Part shown: positions 50,496-62,900 of the stretch, one piece after another
How the letters are laid out: every line of letters starts with the position of its first letter
How positions within the stretch are numbered: position 1 is the first letter of the stretch
NCBI GenBank assembly: GCA_963082875.1
Contig: OY720097.1
Coordinates: forward strand, 17,182,501 to 17,246,500
Reading direction: 5' to 3'
DNA: 64,000 bases
DNA from: Corella eumyota
Taxonomy: Eukaryota; Chordata; Ascidiacea; Phlebobranchia; Corellidae
The notes under the pieces: generated by a model
What the model saw: only the letters and a program-made list of their open reading frames with translations
Told to the model about the DNA's origin: nothing
The model's database searches: none
Translations under genes and position numbers: made by a program

Positions 50496-50968
50496 TGATG
50501 ATCATTAGGTTAATCATGGATTAAAAAATTAAATTTTGCAGGTGTATTTTTACATTCTTTGAAATCAGTGCGTCTATTTTTTTTTTTTTTTATTAAAATT
50601 TATTAAATTTTTATTATATTAATATATAAAGTTATGTATTTAATTCTAGTGGTTTTAAAAAAATATTGTGTAAAATTATTTAAAAAAAATTAAAAAGTTT
50701 CGCTACAGTGAATAATGATCACGTGACTCAGTTATTGTTAGTCAGTTGTTTAGAAATGAAAGTCGTTAGTAATTAAGAAATTGTGATGGTGGAGTTTTCA
50801 CGTGTTTACGCATGTTTTTTTAGAAAAATTTTAATAAAAAAAATAGTGTTTGCGATAATTTAACCGATCTGAATTAGCTTTGGTTGTTATTAGACTATCT
50901 GACCATTAAAACGGTCATTACTAATCAGCTAATCAAAGAACTAAATAATTAGATTGGAAAAAAATAAT

Positions 50969-51356
50969 GGGATGTACTAAAACCAGACACCCGACACTTT
51001 TTCAGACACCTCTAAAATTCACTTTATCGTTGTTATTTTTTAATAAAAATGATTTTTTGACTTTAGGACTATTGTTTCAGCTTGCCTCAACAATTTTTTT
51101 GTTTTTGTTTTAACGTGTTGAAATTTGGGGCAAACTTTTTAAAATTTAGGGGTGCCGAAATTTGCGGCAATTTCATCCTCATCAGACACCTCTAAAAACA
51201 AACTAAATAAACATATATTTTAACAAAAACTTCTAAAATAACATAAGAACGCTTAAATTAACTTGCCCCATTCGTTTTTATTAAAAAATAATGGTTATAA
51301 AATGGTTTTTAAAGGTGTCTGAAAAAGTGTCGGGTGTCTGGTTTTAGTAGAATGCC
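50969..51356. mobile_element. Small inverted-repeat module at the left end of the foldback element
   Basis: About 388 bp with its own inverted ends: the first roughly 45 bases (GGGATGTACTAAAACCAGAC...) match in reverse the last roughly 44 (ending ...GTTTTAGTAGAATGCC). CAGACACCCGACAC and TTTTTCAGACACCTC-type strings are shared by both ends. It uses nearly the same terminal motif as the large element, so it looks like a sister MITE nested in, or recombined onto, the left end. Confidence 0.7.
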
Positions 51357-51534
51357 AGAGACTTCGGCCCCCGGACACTTCGGCCAAAATTTTTTTTTCA
51401 AAACAGCGGGGATTTTGCATTTTAATTACCGCGATAAATTTTATTTTCGCGTAGTTATATACAGTTTTTTAGACAGTATTTAAAACAAAATAAGCAGTAA
51501 ATTAATATTTTTTTTTAATAATAATGTGCAAGAA

Positions 51535-52000
51535 TATGTTATCTTTCTTTTGCCGTGTCAATTTTTTAATTTTACAAACTAAAACCTATAAAAAACTAAT
51601 TTTGAAAGCGCGCGCTTTTAGGTGATGGAGGACAATGCATAATGATATCTCGTATTTTGCCAAATAGTGCCGCCTTTCCAAACAATATTTGAAGAAAATA
51701 GAGCGTTAATTTTTTATTTTTTACACTGGAGATTATGCATAAATATGTTATCTTTCTTTTCCCGTGTCAATTTTTTAATTTTACAAACTAAAACCTATAA
51801 AAAACTTATTTTGAAAGCGCGCGCTTTTAGGTGACACAAGACGATGATGCATTATGATATCACGTGTTTTGCGAAATAGGGCCGTCTTTCTAAACGATAT
51901 TTGAAGAAAATAGATCATTAATTAATCATTTTTTACACTGAGGAATGTGCATAAATATGTTATTAGTTATTGCCCGTGTTAATGTATATAAATTTATATA
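51535..52000. repeat. Tandem units of about 210 bp inside the foldback arm
   Basis: The string TATGTTATCTTTCTTTT starts at 51535 and 51744, with a diverged TATGTTATTAGTTATTG at 51956; spacings are 209 and 212. The first two units share CCGTGTCAATTTTTTAATTT, AAACCTATAAAAAACT and the palindrome AAAGCGCGCGCTTT (51605-51618, 51814-51827). The same units occur in reverse in the right arm (about 52370-52840). Confidence 0.8.
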
Positions 52001-53040
52001 CTAAAACACAAAGAATAAAACGTTTAAAGAGTTGCCAAAAGATTTGTTCTGCAAAAAAACGGCGGGGAGTCGGCGATGAAATTCCCGTGTATGAAGTCAG
52101 CGTAAGACCATATTTTACCGATATTCAAAATAAAATTTTGCATAAAGTACAGTATATATAAAAGTTTTTATTGGTTGTTACGTTAATGACATATGTTGGT
52201 TTTTGGAATATTTATTTTTTTAAAGATTTTTGTTTCAAAAACCTTTTTTTAAAACGAAAGAAAGATTTTTGGCCTGCAAAATTTTATGACTAACATATGT
52301 CATTAACTCCGTTTTTTTGCAGAACAAATCTTTTGGCAACTCTTTAAACGTTTTATTCTTTGTGTTTTAGTATATAAATTTATATACATTAACACGGGCA
52401 ATAACTAATAACATATTTATGCACATTCCTCAGTGTAAAAAATGATTAATTAATGATCTATTTTCTTCAAATATTGTTTAGAAAGACGGCCCTATTTCGC
52501 AAAACACGTGATATCATAATGCATCATCGTTTTGTGTCACCTAAAAGCGCGCGCTTTCAAAATAAGTTTTTTATAGGTTTTAGTTTGTAAAATTAAAAAA
52601 TTGACACGGGAAAAGAAAGATAACATATTTATGCATAATCCTCAGTGTAAAAAATTAAAAATTAACGCTCTATTTTCTTCAAATATTGTTTGGAAAGGCG
52701 GCACTATTTGGCAAAATACTAGATATCATTATGCATTGTCCTCCGTCACCTAACAGCGCGTGCTTTCAAAATTAGTTTTTTATAGGTTTTAGTTTGTAAA
52801 ATTAAAAAATTGACACGGCAAAAGAAAGATAACATGTTCTTGCACATTATTATTAAAAAAAATATTAATTTACTGCTTATTTTGTTTCAAATACTGTCTA
52901 AAAAACTGTATATAACTACGCGAAAATAAAATTTATCGCGGTAATTAAAATGCAAAATCCCCGCTGTTTTGAAAAAAAAATTTGGCCGAAGTGTCTTGGC
53001 CGAAGTGTCTGGTTACCGTTTTAGTACATCCCAAAATAAT

Positions 53041-53490
53041 TAATAAACTGATAAAGAAAAAAAAAAGTAACGCAATACTTAGTTTAGAAACGACACCTTC
53101 TGTTATATTTTAACTTAGTAGTGTTAATATTACAATTTCTTTCTTAAATTAGTATTAAAATTTTTCACTAAAGCTGAGAGTGTAAAGGTCAGATGGTAAA
53201 TAGTCTAACAATTAGATGATGTTTAATTTGGTCATCACTTATCATATCGATAAGCAGACAATGTTTTGAATTAAAACATCATAGATTTGTATAGACAAAT
53301 GTCTTGTTTTACCAGTTATATTTGGAATATGTTAACTAAAGTTTCTCAAAGTAGATATGAAATCCTTTTCAATAATAATTTTATTTAATTTCAAGAAAAA
53401 TAAAACGATTTTTAATGTAATTTAAAACATAAAAACATATCACATAAATCAAGAATTGTTTTTGAAAAATAAATTTGATTATATATCAAA
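53041..53490. other. Intergenic region, foldback element to PP2C gene
   Basis: 450 bp of AT-rich DNA with no open frame; presumably the PP2C promoter and 5' UTR. No clear TATA box seen. Confidence 0.4.
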
Positions 53491-56400
53491 ATGGGGCAAA
53501 CCTTATCAGAACCAATCACCAAAAAGGAGACATCTAGTGATGAAAATCATGGCTTGAAAGTCGGAGGATCCTGCATGCAGGGATGGAGAATTAGTATCCT
53601 TTACTTATGCCAAAATAAATTAAAATTTTTTACTATATTTGACTTAACGATTAAAAAACAAATAAATACACATTTATCTAAGATACATGGATGGTATGTC
53701 ATTAAAGTGTTTAATTTCCTTGTTTTGTTTATATAAACAGATATTCAGGTTTTTATTTAATTTTTTAGCAAACATTATTTGATTATCTTAAATTTTTTTT
53801 TTTTGTAATTCCAACTAACACAAACATCTTAAACACAAAAATTACGTCGATAAAAAAACTAATTTTTATTTTTTAAAGAATATGTATATAAATTAATGTA
53901 TTACAAATTAAATTTATATTTTTTCTTAACCACATTTAACTTAAAAGACATGGAAGATGAACACGTTCACAAACTGTGTTTAAATGATGAGAAGGACACT
54001 CATTTCTTTGCAGTATTTGATGGTCATGGTGGTCAGGCTGCTGCTCAACATTCAGCCAAGCACTTGGACCACTGTATTGTTAACCATTCCTCATATCGTA
54101 AGTATCTCTTTTTGATTTATGTTTACTTTGGGTCTGTTATTAAAGTACTAAGACATCTATTTTTACTAGACTTATGGTGTAATTAAATGGTGTTTAATTT
54201 TTTTGTTTATCATTTTTACTTCATGCAAACAAAATTTTTTTATTAAAAAATACAGTAGGTCTTTTTGTGGTATAACATTTAAATTCATTTGTAAAATAAA
54301 TTCAAATTGTTTTTGTAAAAATTAAACATTAATCCTTTAATCGGTATCGTATTGATTTTTTTTTCTTGACTTTCTGATTGGTTTTAAGCCTATGAAACTA
54401 AATATTTATTTAAAGTGTCATTTGACATGTATTATATATATAATAGGCATTATTAAATATTTACCAAAATTTATTTATTGAAAATTACATATAGTCTTTC
54501 AAATGTTTTGCCAAGTTAGTAAAAAGCTTTTTTGTTTTCTCAGTTATATAACAAAGAGATTAAATTAAATCAAGTCTGATTCTGTTTTACATGTTTATTT
54601 TTTTCACATAATAACATGTTTGAAACTTGATATTTACGGTACCTCATAAGAAATCCACAGGGTTTCATAGTGTTTATTTCCCAGCATTTGTTTCTTATTA
54701 AAATTTCAAAATGATTTGAAAATTTATTTGTTTAGGTCGATCTGATGTAGTTGGAGCTTGCAAAGGAGGATTTCTTGCTGTGGACGATATTTTAATCAAA
54801 GAATCACTTGGAAAGGAGGATTCTTCCGGATGTACTGCAGTCTGTGTACTTATAAAAGGAAACAAAATTTATTGCGTAAGTATAAGGGTAATATATATAT
54901 ACATACTAAATGTATTTTTATCGCATTTTGGGTGGGTTTAACATTGCTTCACATTTGCAAATTGTGAGAAAGATTTTTATACAATATAGTATTAAATAGG
55001 ATTCAAGATTTTGTATAAGTTGTGCAGTCAATCAAAAGATACTTTCTTTAGAAAAAGAATTTCAAAACCGGGGTGGTAAATTTTTTCATTATTTATTATG
55101 CCAGTTCACAATGATAAAGTAATTCCATTGTGTGTGTAGCCCAACTATTGACCCTTTATTGAAATAAAGTCATAGGCATCTATCATTAAAACTTATATTA
55201 GTGGCAAAAATTTATTTAAAAAAATTGCCAGGTTTTTTAAAAAATTATTAGTTGTTTTAAAAATATTTTTTTACTTTTTTATTTTTATTTTTTTGTTTAA
55301 ATTTTTGACCCCATATTTCTTTGTGGTGCCTCTGTATAATGTGTATGTGGTTTAAGCAGCCAGCCCATAGATATCAAATTATAATTCAAACAATGAATTG
55401 TTGTACTTACCTACTTGGGTCTCGTTTGAAGATATTTCAGCCGTTGTTCAGACTTTAAAAAAGTTTCTTAGCATTTTGAATTAATACTAGATGTTCTAAA
55501 ATTTTAAATTTAATATTTTTTATTTATCTTAAATTCCCTTTTCTCAATATTTATTGATGTTTGTATATTTTTCCTTCAATAAAGGTTATGTGAAAACTCC
55601 ATAATTTATCATGTATTTAATCTAGTATAAATATATAGTTTTGTTATTTTATTCCTCAATTTGGTATTGGAATCTAAAAATAAAATGGGCCATGTAATAG
55701 TCCAACTTGGTTAGTAATCCTTAAAGTGTTTAATTTTTGGTTTGTTTAAATATAAAGGTTAAAGTGTATAAATGTTATCCCCACACACCTTAATATAAAC
55801 AAGTAACTCTGTTAATACATTTTTAAAAGATGACTAAACTATTTGCCGCTCCTTAAATTTAGTATAGAAGTTTAAGTGCCTTTAACTTGTGGTAGTTAAA
55901 ATCTTTCTGGATCAACTAGTGTTTGTTTAATTATATGCAAATTTTTCTATATTAAAGGTGGTTTTATTTAATAGCAAATAGGCTATGTGAGAATTACATT
56001 AAACTTACAGCATTGTAAAAGCTTTTTTTTTAAATTTTTATTTTAGGCGAATGCCGGAGACTCTCGAGCCATTGCAAGTGTCCGAGGCCATGCCCAACTA
56101 TTATCGTTTGACCACAAACCCAACCACGAGAGGGAGCTAAGGAGGATAAATGCAGCAGGAGGATTTGTTGAATACAATCGCGTCAACGGAAACCTTGCCC
56201 TCTCTCGCGCTCTGGGAGATTTTTGTTTTAAGAGGAACGAACATCGATCAGCTGAGGAACAAATTGTTACAGGTTACAACAACACCTTGTTTTTAAATTT
56301 CTACAAACAAAATCAGATTAAATATTAATATTACCTAATTTATATCGTAAAAATGTTCATCGACTATTTTCACTTAAAATTGAAATATTATTAGATATTT

Positions 56401-57535
56401 TGTAGTGCTAAAAAATGTGATTAGCCTATATTAAAAGCATATAGTTGGGCCATTGTGGTAAACAAAAATTTAGTTTTCTGGTAAAAAACTGTGTTACAGA
56501 AGTGAAACCTCGTTATTCATTGGGGAATTTTGACTCACTGTCGTTTCTTATTGACTCAGTGACTTATTTATTATTTTTTGTGTTTACTTGATAGGAAATG
56601 CCAAATGATTTCTATTCAAATGAAAATTAATTATCTATGACAGTATTTTGTTTAGGAATAGGAGGAAGTCATTTTTTATGAATTTTAAATAATTGTCCCT
56701 TTAAGTTGCTGTTCCTGTTTGAGATTTATTGCTAAGCTGACATCAATATTAAATGAAGGCTTTTTTTCATAAAAAATAAATTTGTGTTAAAATTTTTAAT
56801 TTTAAAATGTAATATATTTTTAATAAAGAAATTTAATTACTAATTTTGAAGCATTTGTGTGAAATCTTTATTTCAAATTTTACATTTTACTATGTTTTCA
56901 TAAAGAATTTTGCTAAATAAATGTATATATTTTTTTCATATCAGCGGACCCTGATATAATAGTGAAGGAAATCACAAAGGATCATGAGTTTCTGGTACTT
57001 GCATGCGATGGAATATGGGATGTTTTAAGTAACCAGGATGTTGTTGAATTTGTGAGAGGCAAACTTGCTCAAAAAATGGAACCCGACTCTGTAAGTTTAT
57101 CTTAGCATTTGAACATATATGTTGTCTTGTCATCTATGTAACAACAAAGTAATATATTTAATTTGTATTGCTAAACTTATATATTTAAAAAAACTAAAGC
57201 CATTTAATACTAAACTTAACAACTTTTTTTTCCTTGTCTCATTAATTACATAATTTTGCGCAATTTTTTTTTTTAATATATATATATTTAAAATTGTTCC
57301 TTGTTAAATAAAACAGATATGCGAGGAATTAATGAATAGGTGTCTTGCTACTGAATGTGCAGTAGGTGGCGTGGGTTGCGACAATATGACCGTAATAATT
57401 GTCGCCTTCAAACAAAATGGATCCTTTGATGAACTGTGTAAAAAATGTGAAACTCCAAAACGAGACCCGATACCCCCATCCTGTCTTTTATCTTCCTACC
57501 CTGAATATGTAAAAGGAGGTATTAGCTGTTTGTAA
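53491..57535 (+). CDS. PP2C-family (PPM) metal-dependent Ser/Thr phosphatase
   Basis: Six exons: 53491-53593, 53948-54097, 54736-54875, 56047-56272, 56945-57090, 57317-57535; 327 codons plus stop. The N-terminus MGQTLSEP...VGGSCMQGWRI-NMED is nearly that of invertebrate PP2C/PPM1-type enzymes. Metal-binding and catalytic motifs are present: MED in exon 2, FAVFDGHGG, NLALSRALGD, VLACDGIWDVL and GCDNMTVIIV. Gly2 with Ser6 (MGQTLS) fits an N-myristoylation site, suggesting membrane association. The enzyme dephosphorylates phospho-Ser/Thr, often in MAPK/stress pathways; the specific substrate cannot be told. The third intron (54876-56046) is the longest and shows no extra exon. Slightly shorter than the nematode relative (about 356 aa). 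Confidence 0.95.
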
Positions 57536-59941
57536 TTTTTCCTGATTAAAATATTTTAAAAACAAAAAAAATTTTATTTGAATTTTGGTTAATTTGGCAT
57601 TGTGATGTGTTCAAATTAGCCATTCTCAAGGCCTTTTCATGTTATTGTAGACCAATAATTAAACTCTTTTTGTCATATATTGCTTGAATATTTAGCATGA
57701 ATTGTCACTATGCCTATTTCGAAAAATTGTTTTTTGTTTTGGTTGACTTTTTTGATGCATTTACAGGGTATAAATTGCACTTGAAAAAATTACTTGGTTT
57801 TAGTTGGGTTATTTATTTTTGGTGTATTTCTACATTTTTTAATATTATTTTGCCTTTATTGTGTAAAAATAACATTAAGTTTGATATAAAAATTTTTTTT
57901 CCAAACTTTTTTGTCTATTTTACTTGAAATTGCACATGGTAGTTATTTACACTTCGTGGATTAATTTAAGTTTGACTAATTTTTTGTTTGCAACTTATTG
58001 ATGCATTATTTTAACAAATTTCTGTATTATCTTTGCTTCAACTTAATGTAACTAAAGATTCTTCTTTTCCCTTGCATACTCAGCCATATGTAGCAAAGAA
58101 TTTCTGTGAAATTTTTGCTGACGTTATTTAACAGCTAGGGTATTTTTAATCAGTAATTTTGTTTTCTGTGATTTAGTGATATAATATCTGTTTTTCTAAA
58201 TGGATTTTGGCAAATGTTCCATTTATGCGATATTTCTCTTACCTATTCTATTTATAATTTGCAAAATATTTAAGAAAATACAACTAGGCTTTTATTTCCG
58301 TACTACAAATTTGCAATAATATTTTTTAGAAAATTATTAACTTTAAAGGAAATCTTAATAAATTTTTTTACTTTTTTTTTCTCTTTGCTAACAGGAAAGT
58401 TTTTTTTACTTTTTATTTGCATGTCTTTTCAAAATGTTATTTATTATCGTTTGACCATAATTGGTTTCGCCCAAACTAAGTATTTTAACAATGCTTGAAA
58501 AAATACCTGTGCCTGTAACATTAGGTCAAAAATGTGAAGCTTTATTCGTGCCCAACCAAGTATATTAATGTTGCCCAAGCACTGTGAAGTCTTTGATTTT
58601 TTGCTAGAATGGCACTTGCATTTTTAGGCTTTAAAGAAATTCAAACATTACTGTGCTAGAGTTTCGATAGTATACAAAGTGACTTTACTTGTTATTGTTT
58701 AGCAGCATAATTCATAGTTCATTTTTTTCAGTTCGATTCTTATTTAATAAATTATTGTAACTGTTTTAAAGCATATTTACATAGTTTAAAAGCAATTCAT
58801 GTGAAAACAACAGATTAAGACTTTTTTTTTTTCAGTTTTAATTTTATTTTGTTGCAGGCTCCTTTTATTACTAAATTTGTTTAAAAATTGGCTTTAAAAC
58901 TTTTTCTTGTTGTAATTAATGCAATTGGTACACTGATATTTGTTTGAATTTGGTGCTCTGTAACAACAATTCACTGTATTGTTCTTGTCAATATTTGTCT
59001 AACATTACATTGGTTAGGAACTATGTATAATATTTTCTTCCTTTTTCTGACATTTGAATTTTTTAGGTGTATTTGCAAAAAAAATATTTTTACAACACCT
59101 CAAATTCATTAAAATTTCCACAAAGATCTAATACTAAAGCAACTGTGTTTTTGACTAATGTTTTTTTCCATTTACTTTCTATACCTAAACAATTAGCTGC
59201 TTTTTAAGATCAAATGTTGGTGTATATTTAAGACCAAAAACTGTGTACAAATTGTAAAAAACCTTTAAATGGCCAGTAACCATCAATATAGTTATCTGTT
59301 TTTGTTTTGCGTTCCTATATTCTTATGTGAAAACAATAAATATCATTTTATATGCACAATAAATTTGTTTTGGTATATAAATTAAATAAATAATCACATA
59401 AAACAAACTATAAGCAATTTTAATTAATATAGAAAAGAAAAAGGAGAAATATTATCTTCCCACGAACCCGGAAATCAAGTTATGTAAATCGCCTAGGTAA
59501 CATGACGCCATTATTTTAAACAACAACATGTACCTTTGTGTTAAGCAATGTTTTGTTTTTAATAAATTATTTTGTGTAAATTAAATCATTGCATTAAATG
59601 CACATTTTAAAACTACTCTGGTAATAACGTACTTAATGTTATACTGTTTAGATGAATAATAATCGTTACTGTCAGACTGTGCCTATGGATTAACTTATGT
59701 CTGCATGCGTCTGCTGGAAATTATAAATTCGGCTTTGTCCGAGTGCAATTTTTAATATTTTTTAAAGTTATTCAAAATCTAATTGCAACGCTGCTGTTCA
59801 CTAAAAATTAAATGCCAGAGATCTTTATTGGTTAGGGCATGCAATAAAATGCCTTAAAAAGTTTAGTATTTGGAATTCATGTTGCCTTGAAGTTAAAACC
59901 TTTAAAATTTTAATTTTGTTTGTAGATTTGTAAATTAAAAG
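57536..59941. other. 3' UTR/intergenic region, PP2C to LRRC74-like gene
   Basis: 2.4 kb, T-rich. ATTAAA at 57545-57550 is a possible PP2C polyadenylation signal. An open frame at 57697-57927 gives a Phe-rich peptide without family resemblance. The last 25 bases before the next ATG hold TTTTGTTTGTAG, an acceptor-like site. Confidence 0.5.
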
Positions 59942-62900
59942 ATGGATGAAAATATCGAACAAGTTGAGGTAGAAGTTGTTTCTCAAAAAGAGGAAGAACA
60001 GCCAGAAAATTATGAAGAGTTAGTAAATAGCTCTTCACCTGCTGCAAGGCCTCACAGCCGTGGAAGTATTTCTCCAAGTAGGAAGGTGAAATTACTAAAC
60101 CAATAAAGTTTATAGCTAAAAATATTTTGCATTGTTTTAAATAATATTATTTCATTTCTTTATTTTAATATTTGGTAAATTTTATTTTTTAGACAATAAG
60201 TCGTCTTGGAAGTGGTCACTCCTCTCAGTTTCTTCAGCCTTCTTCAGCAGCATCCTTAAACTCAAAAACTGAAAGCAAAGATGAAGTTTTGGATGAAAAT
60301 AATGATGCAGGATATGACACTGACCTCGAGATAGAAAGTAATTTTTACCTTTTTTGCAATTGTAAAAAATCCTGAATTTTATATTTCTTTTTCGGCTATG
60401 TTTTTTATTAGCGTCCCCTATAAATTGTTATTTTTTGTGTTTTATTTATAAGCTTTAATAAAACTAATATGCAATATACAGCATTATTATTGATTTATTA
60501 CCTAGTTTTTTCACATTCTATTTTTTCAGCAAGCAAAGATGAATATGACAGCACAGGTAAAACAACATACAAGGATGCATGTAAACAATATGGTGTGATT
60601 CCTGTATCCTACTTTTTAAGACACATGCAGGATGATGAGTTAGTGATGAGGCATCATGGATTAGGTCCTGCTGGAACTAAAGCCATTGCTGTTTCTCTTG
60701 TGGTTTGTAACTAGATGTTTGTTATTGTATTTGTGTCTTGTTATATCAATTCTAAATTTTGTTGGAACAAACCTATGATATTTAAGTTTAAAATCTTCTG
60801 TGTTTTGTTACTTGCTTAATGGTTTACTATTTTCATAGTCAAACACAAGGATACTAAAATTGGATTTATCAGACAATTGGTTAAATCCTCAAGGTGGACA
60901 AGCCATTGCTGATATGCTTAAGGAAAATTGTTACATTTCTGAGCTGGTACATTTTTTTAATTTTGTTTTTCTATTGTTTATTTTTGATCTTTTTTCGAAG
61001 AGAAATTAACATAAAATTTTTTAAAGATTTTATCAGAAAATCATCTTCAACTGCAAGGTGCATCAGCAATTTGTGAAACTTTACAGGAAAATGAGAATAT
61101 TAACCGAGTTACATTGTCAGGAAATGATTTTGATGATGCTACTGCAATTCCTCTGGCCGAAATAATAACAGTAAATCCATGTAGTTTTTAAAGTTACAAA
61201 ATATTAAAAACATGTGTTTGTTGTTAGGTTTAACAAACTCTCACAAATATATTATATTGCAAGTTTTTATTACATGTTTATTATTTTTAGAACTCCAAAA
61301 AATTAAAGCAATTAGATCTAAGTCACAATAACTTTAGTGAAATTGGTGGTGAACGTTTAGGACCTGCTATATCGGAAAACACTACGATTAACGACCTGGA
61401 TTTAAGCTGGAACCATTTTAGAAGGAATGGTGCAGTTGCACTTGCTAAAGGTGTTGGGGTAAAAATTTTGTGTTAGAAAAACTTTCCAAATTTGTATCAA
61501 AATAACCTTCATATTTAAAGTATTTTTAACAAGTTGTAAATATGTAAGTAAATTAAAAGTTTAACTTATTAAATTAAAAATACCGGTTTAAAAATTTTGA
61601 TAGGCAAATATTTTTTTGAAAAAAATAAACTTATCCTGGAATGGATTTGGACTTGAAGGTGCTATTGCATTAGGTAGTGCCCTTCAGAATAATAATGTAT
61701 TGGAAGAACTTGATGTAAGCAGCAACAGAATTAACACAGAAGGGTCAGTTCAGCTTGCCAAAGGTTAGATAACTTCATTCGTGCTGTATAAATTTAAAAA
61801 TCGCTTTAAGGTCATTATGTTAACGCTAATTTTTTTTAAACCTAGTGTTAACAGTTAGTTATATTTTTTTTACTAGTCCCTTATATAAATAAACAAACTT
61901 TTGTAGTAATAAATTAAAATTAATAACTTTTTTAAAGCAATAAGCATCAATTAAATATATTTTATTTTGTAACTGATCATTATCTTACAACATGAATGTT
62001 TTTTAAGGTTTGTTAACTAATGAAACTCTAAGAATTTTATTGATTGGGCACAACCCAATCCAAAGTCATGGTGGATTCGGGATTTTAACTGTGTTAAGAC
62101 AAAATACAAATTCTGTCATTGAAAAACTTGATTTTTCCAGCGTTGTGGTAAGTTGTTAATAAATAGAAAATAAGTATATATACATGTAAAATAATCGTTA
62201 TATTTTGTTGTTAGGTTTATTTGCTATAAATGTTAAGCATGATAAGCAGTTTGTAATTGTTTTAGGTAAATAAAGATTTTGTTGAACTGGAAAAAGAAGT
62301 AAAAGAATCACGGCCAAAGTTGATTATTATTCATGGTGGAGCAGAAACTGAAAAAAGCAAGCCGAAACCAAGGGTAAGATGTGAATTAATTAAGTGAACA
62401 AAAAATTTCTGTGTTATATATTATGGTCCCGGAAAATAATAGAAAAATTAACTTATTAACAAATTATTTTGGTTTACTAAGTTTTGTTTTAATATTTTTA
62501 TTAGGCTGACCCAATGACCAAGTTGAGGCAATATATAGATGACAACAACTTAAGATTGGTTGATTTCTTTAATCAATTTGATCAAGACCATAGCATGAGT
62601 GTAACAAGAGATGAATTTAAACAAGGAGTTGAAGTAATAATATAGTTATTAGAAATATTTTAATTTTTTTATTCAAGAAATCTGTAATATCAACCTTGTC
62701 ACAAATCTAATGTATTTTTTGGATTTTACTATTACTAATACAATTTTGGAAAAAATAATCTAGATTTAAAATGTGTAAATTACTAATCTAAACAGTTAGT
62801 TCTTTTATATTTTAAAACTACTAACTTGCTGTTAAAAGGAAGCAGGAATAAAACTTACTATTGAAGAGATGCAACAACTTCTTGATCAACTCGACAAAGA

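Larger units (their letters stand above)
50961..53040. mobile_element. Composite foldback DNA transposon, non-autonomous, with 8-bp TSD
   Basis: The element spans 50969-53032 (2064 bp) and is bracketed by an exact 8-bp duplication AAAATAAT (50961-50968, 53033-53040). Both outer ends read GGGATGTACTAAAAC inwards. The bulk is two long inverted arms, about 51357-52062 and 52309-53012, with only around a dozen mismatches seen by eye, so the insertion or arm homogenisation is recent. The arms continue inward as GTTAATGACATATGTT (52182-52197) facing 52292-52307, leaving a loop of about 94 bp. The left arm has an extra segment of about 119 bp (52063-52181) missing from the right. No transposase is encoded. 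The 8-bp duplication fits hAT, P or Merlin-like cut-and-paste superfamilies, but the terminal GGGATG does not decide among them. Confidence 0.88.

Noticed and set aside
51970-52161. 63-residue open frame inside the foldback element
   Set aside because: Mostly arm sequence plus the arm-specific insert; no transposase motif, so not called as a gene.
50961-53040. Polinton-like or viral element because of the long inverted arms
   Set aside because: Only 2 kb, 8-bp rather than 6-bp duplication, no capsid, polymerase or integrase sequence; fits a small foldback DNA transposon.
57697-57927. 76-residue open frame, plus strand
   Set aside because: Same T-rich bias in the PP2C 3' flank, no recognisable motif.
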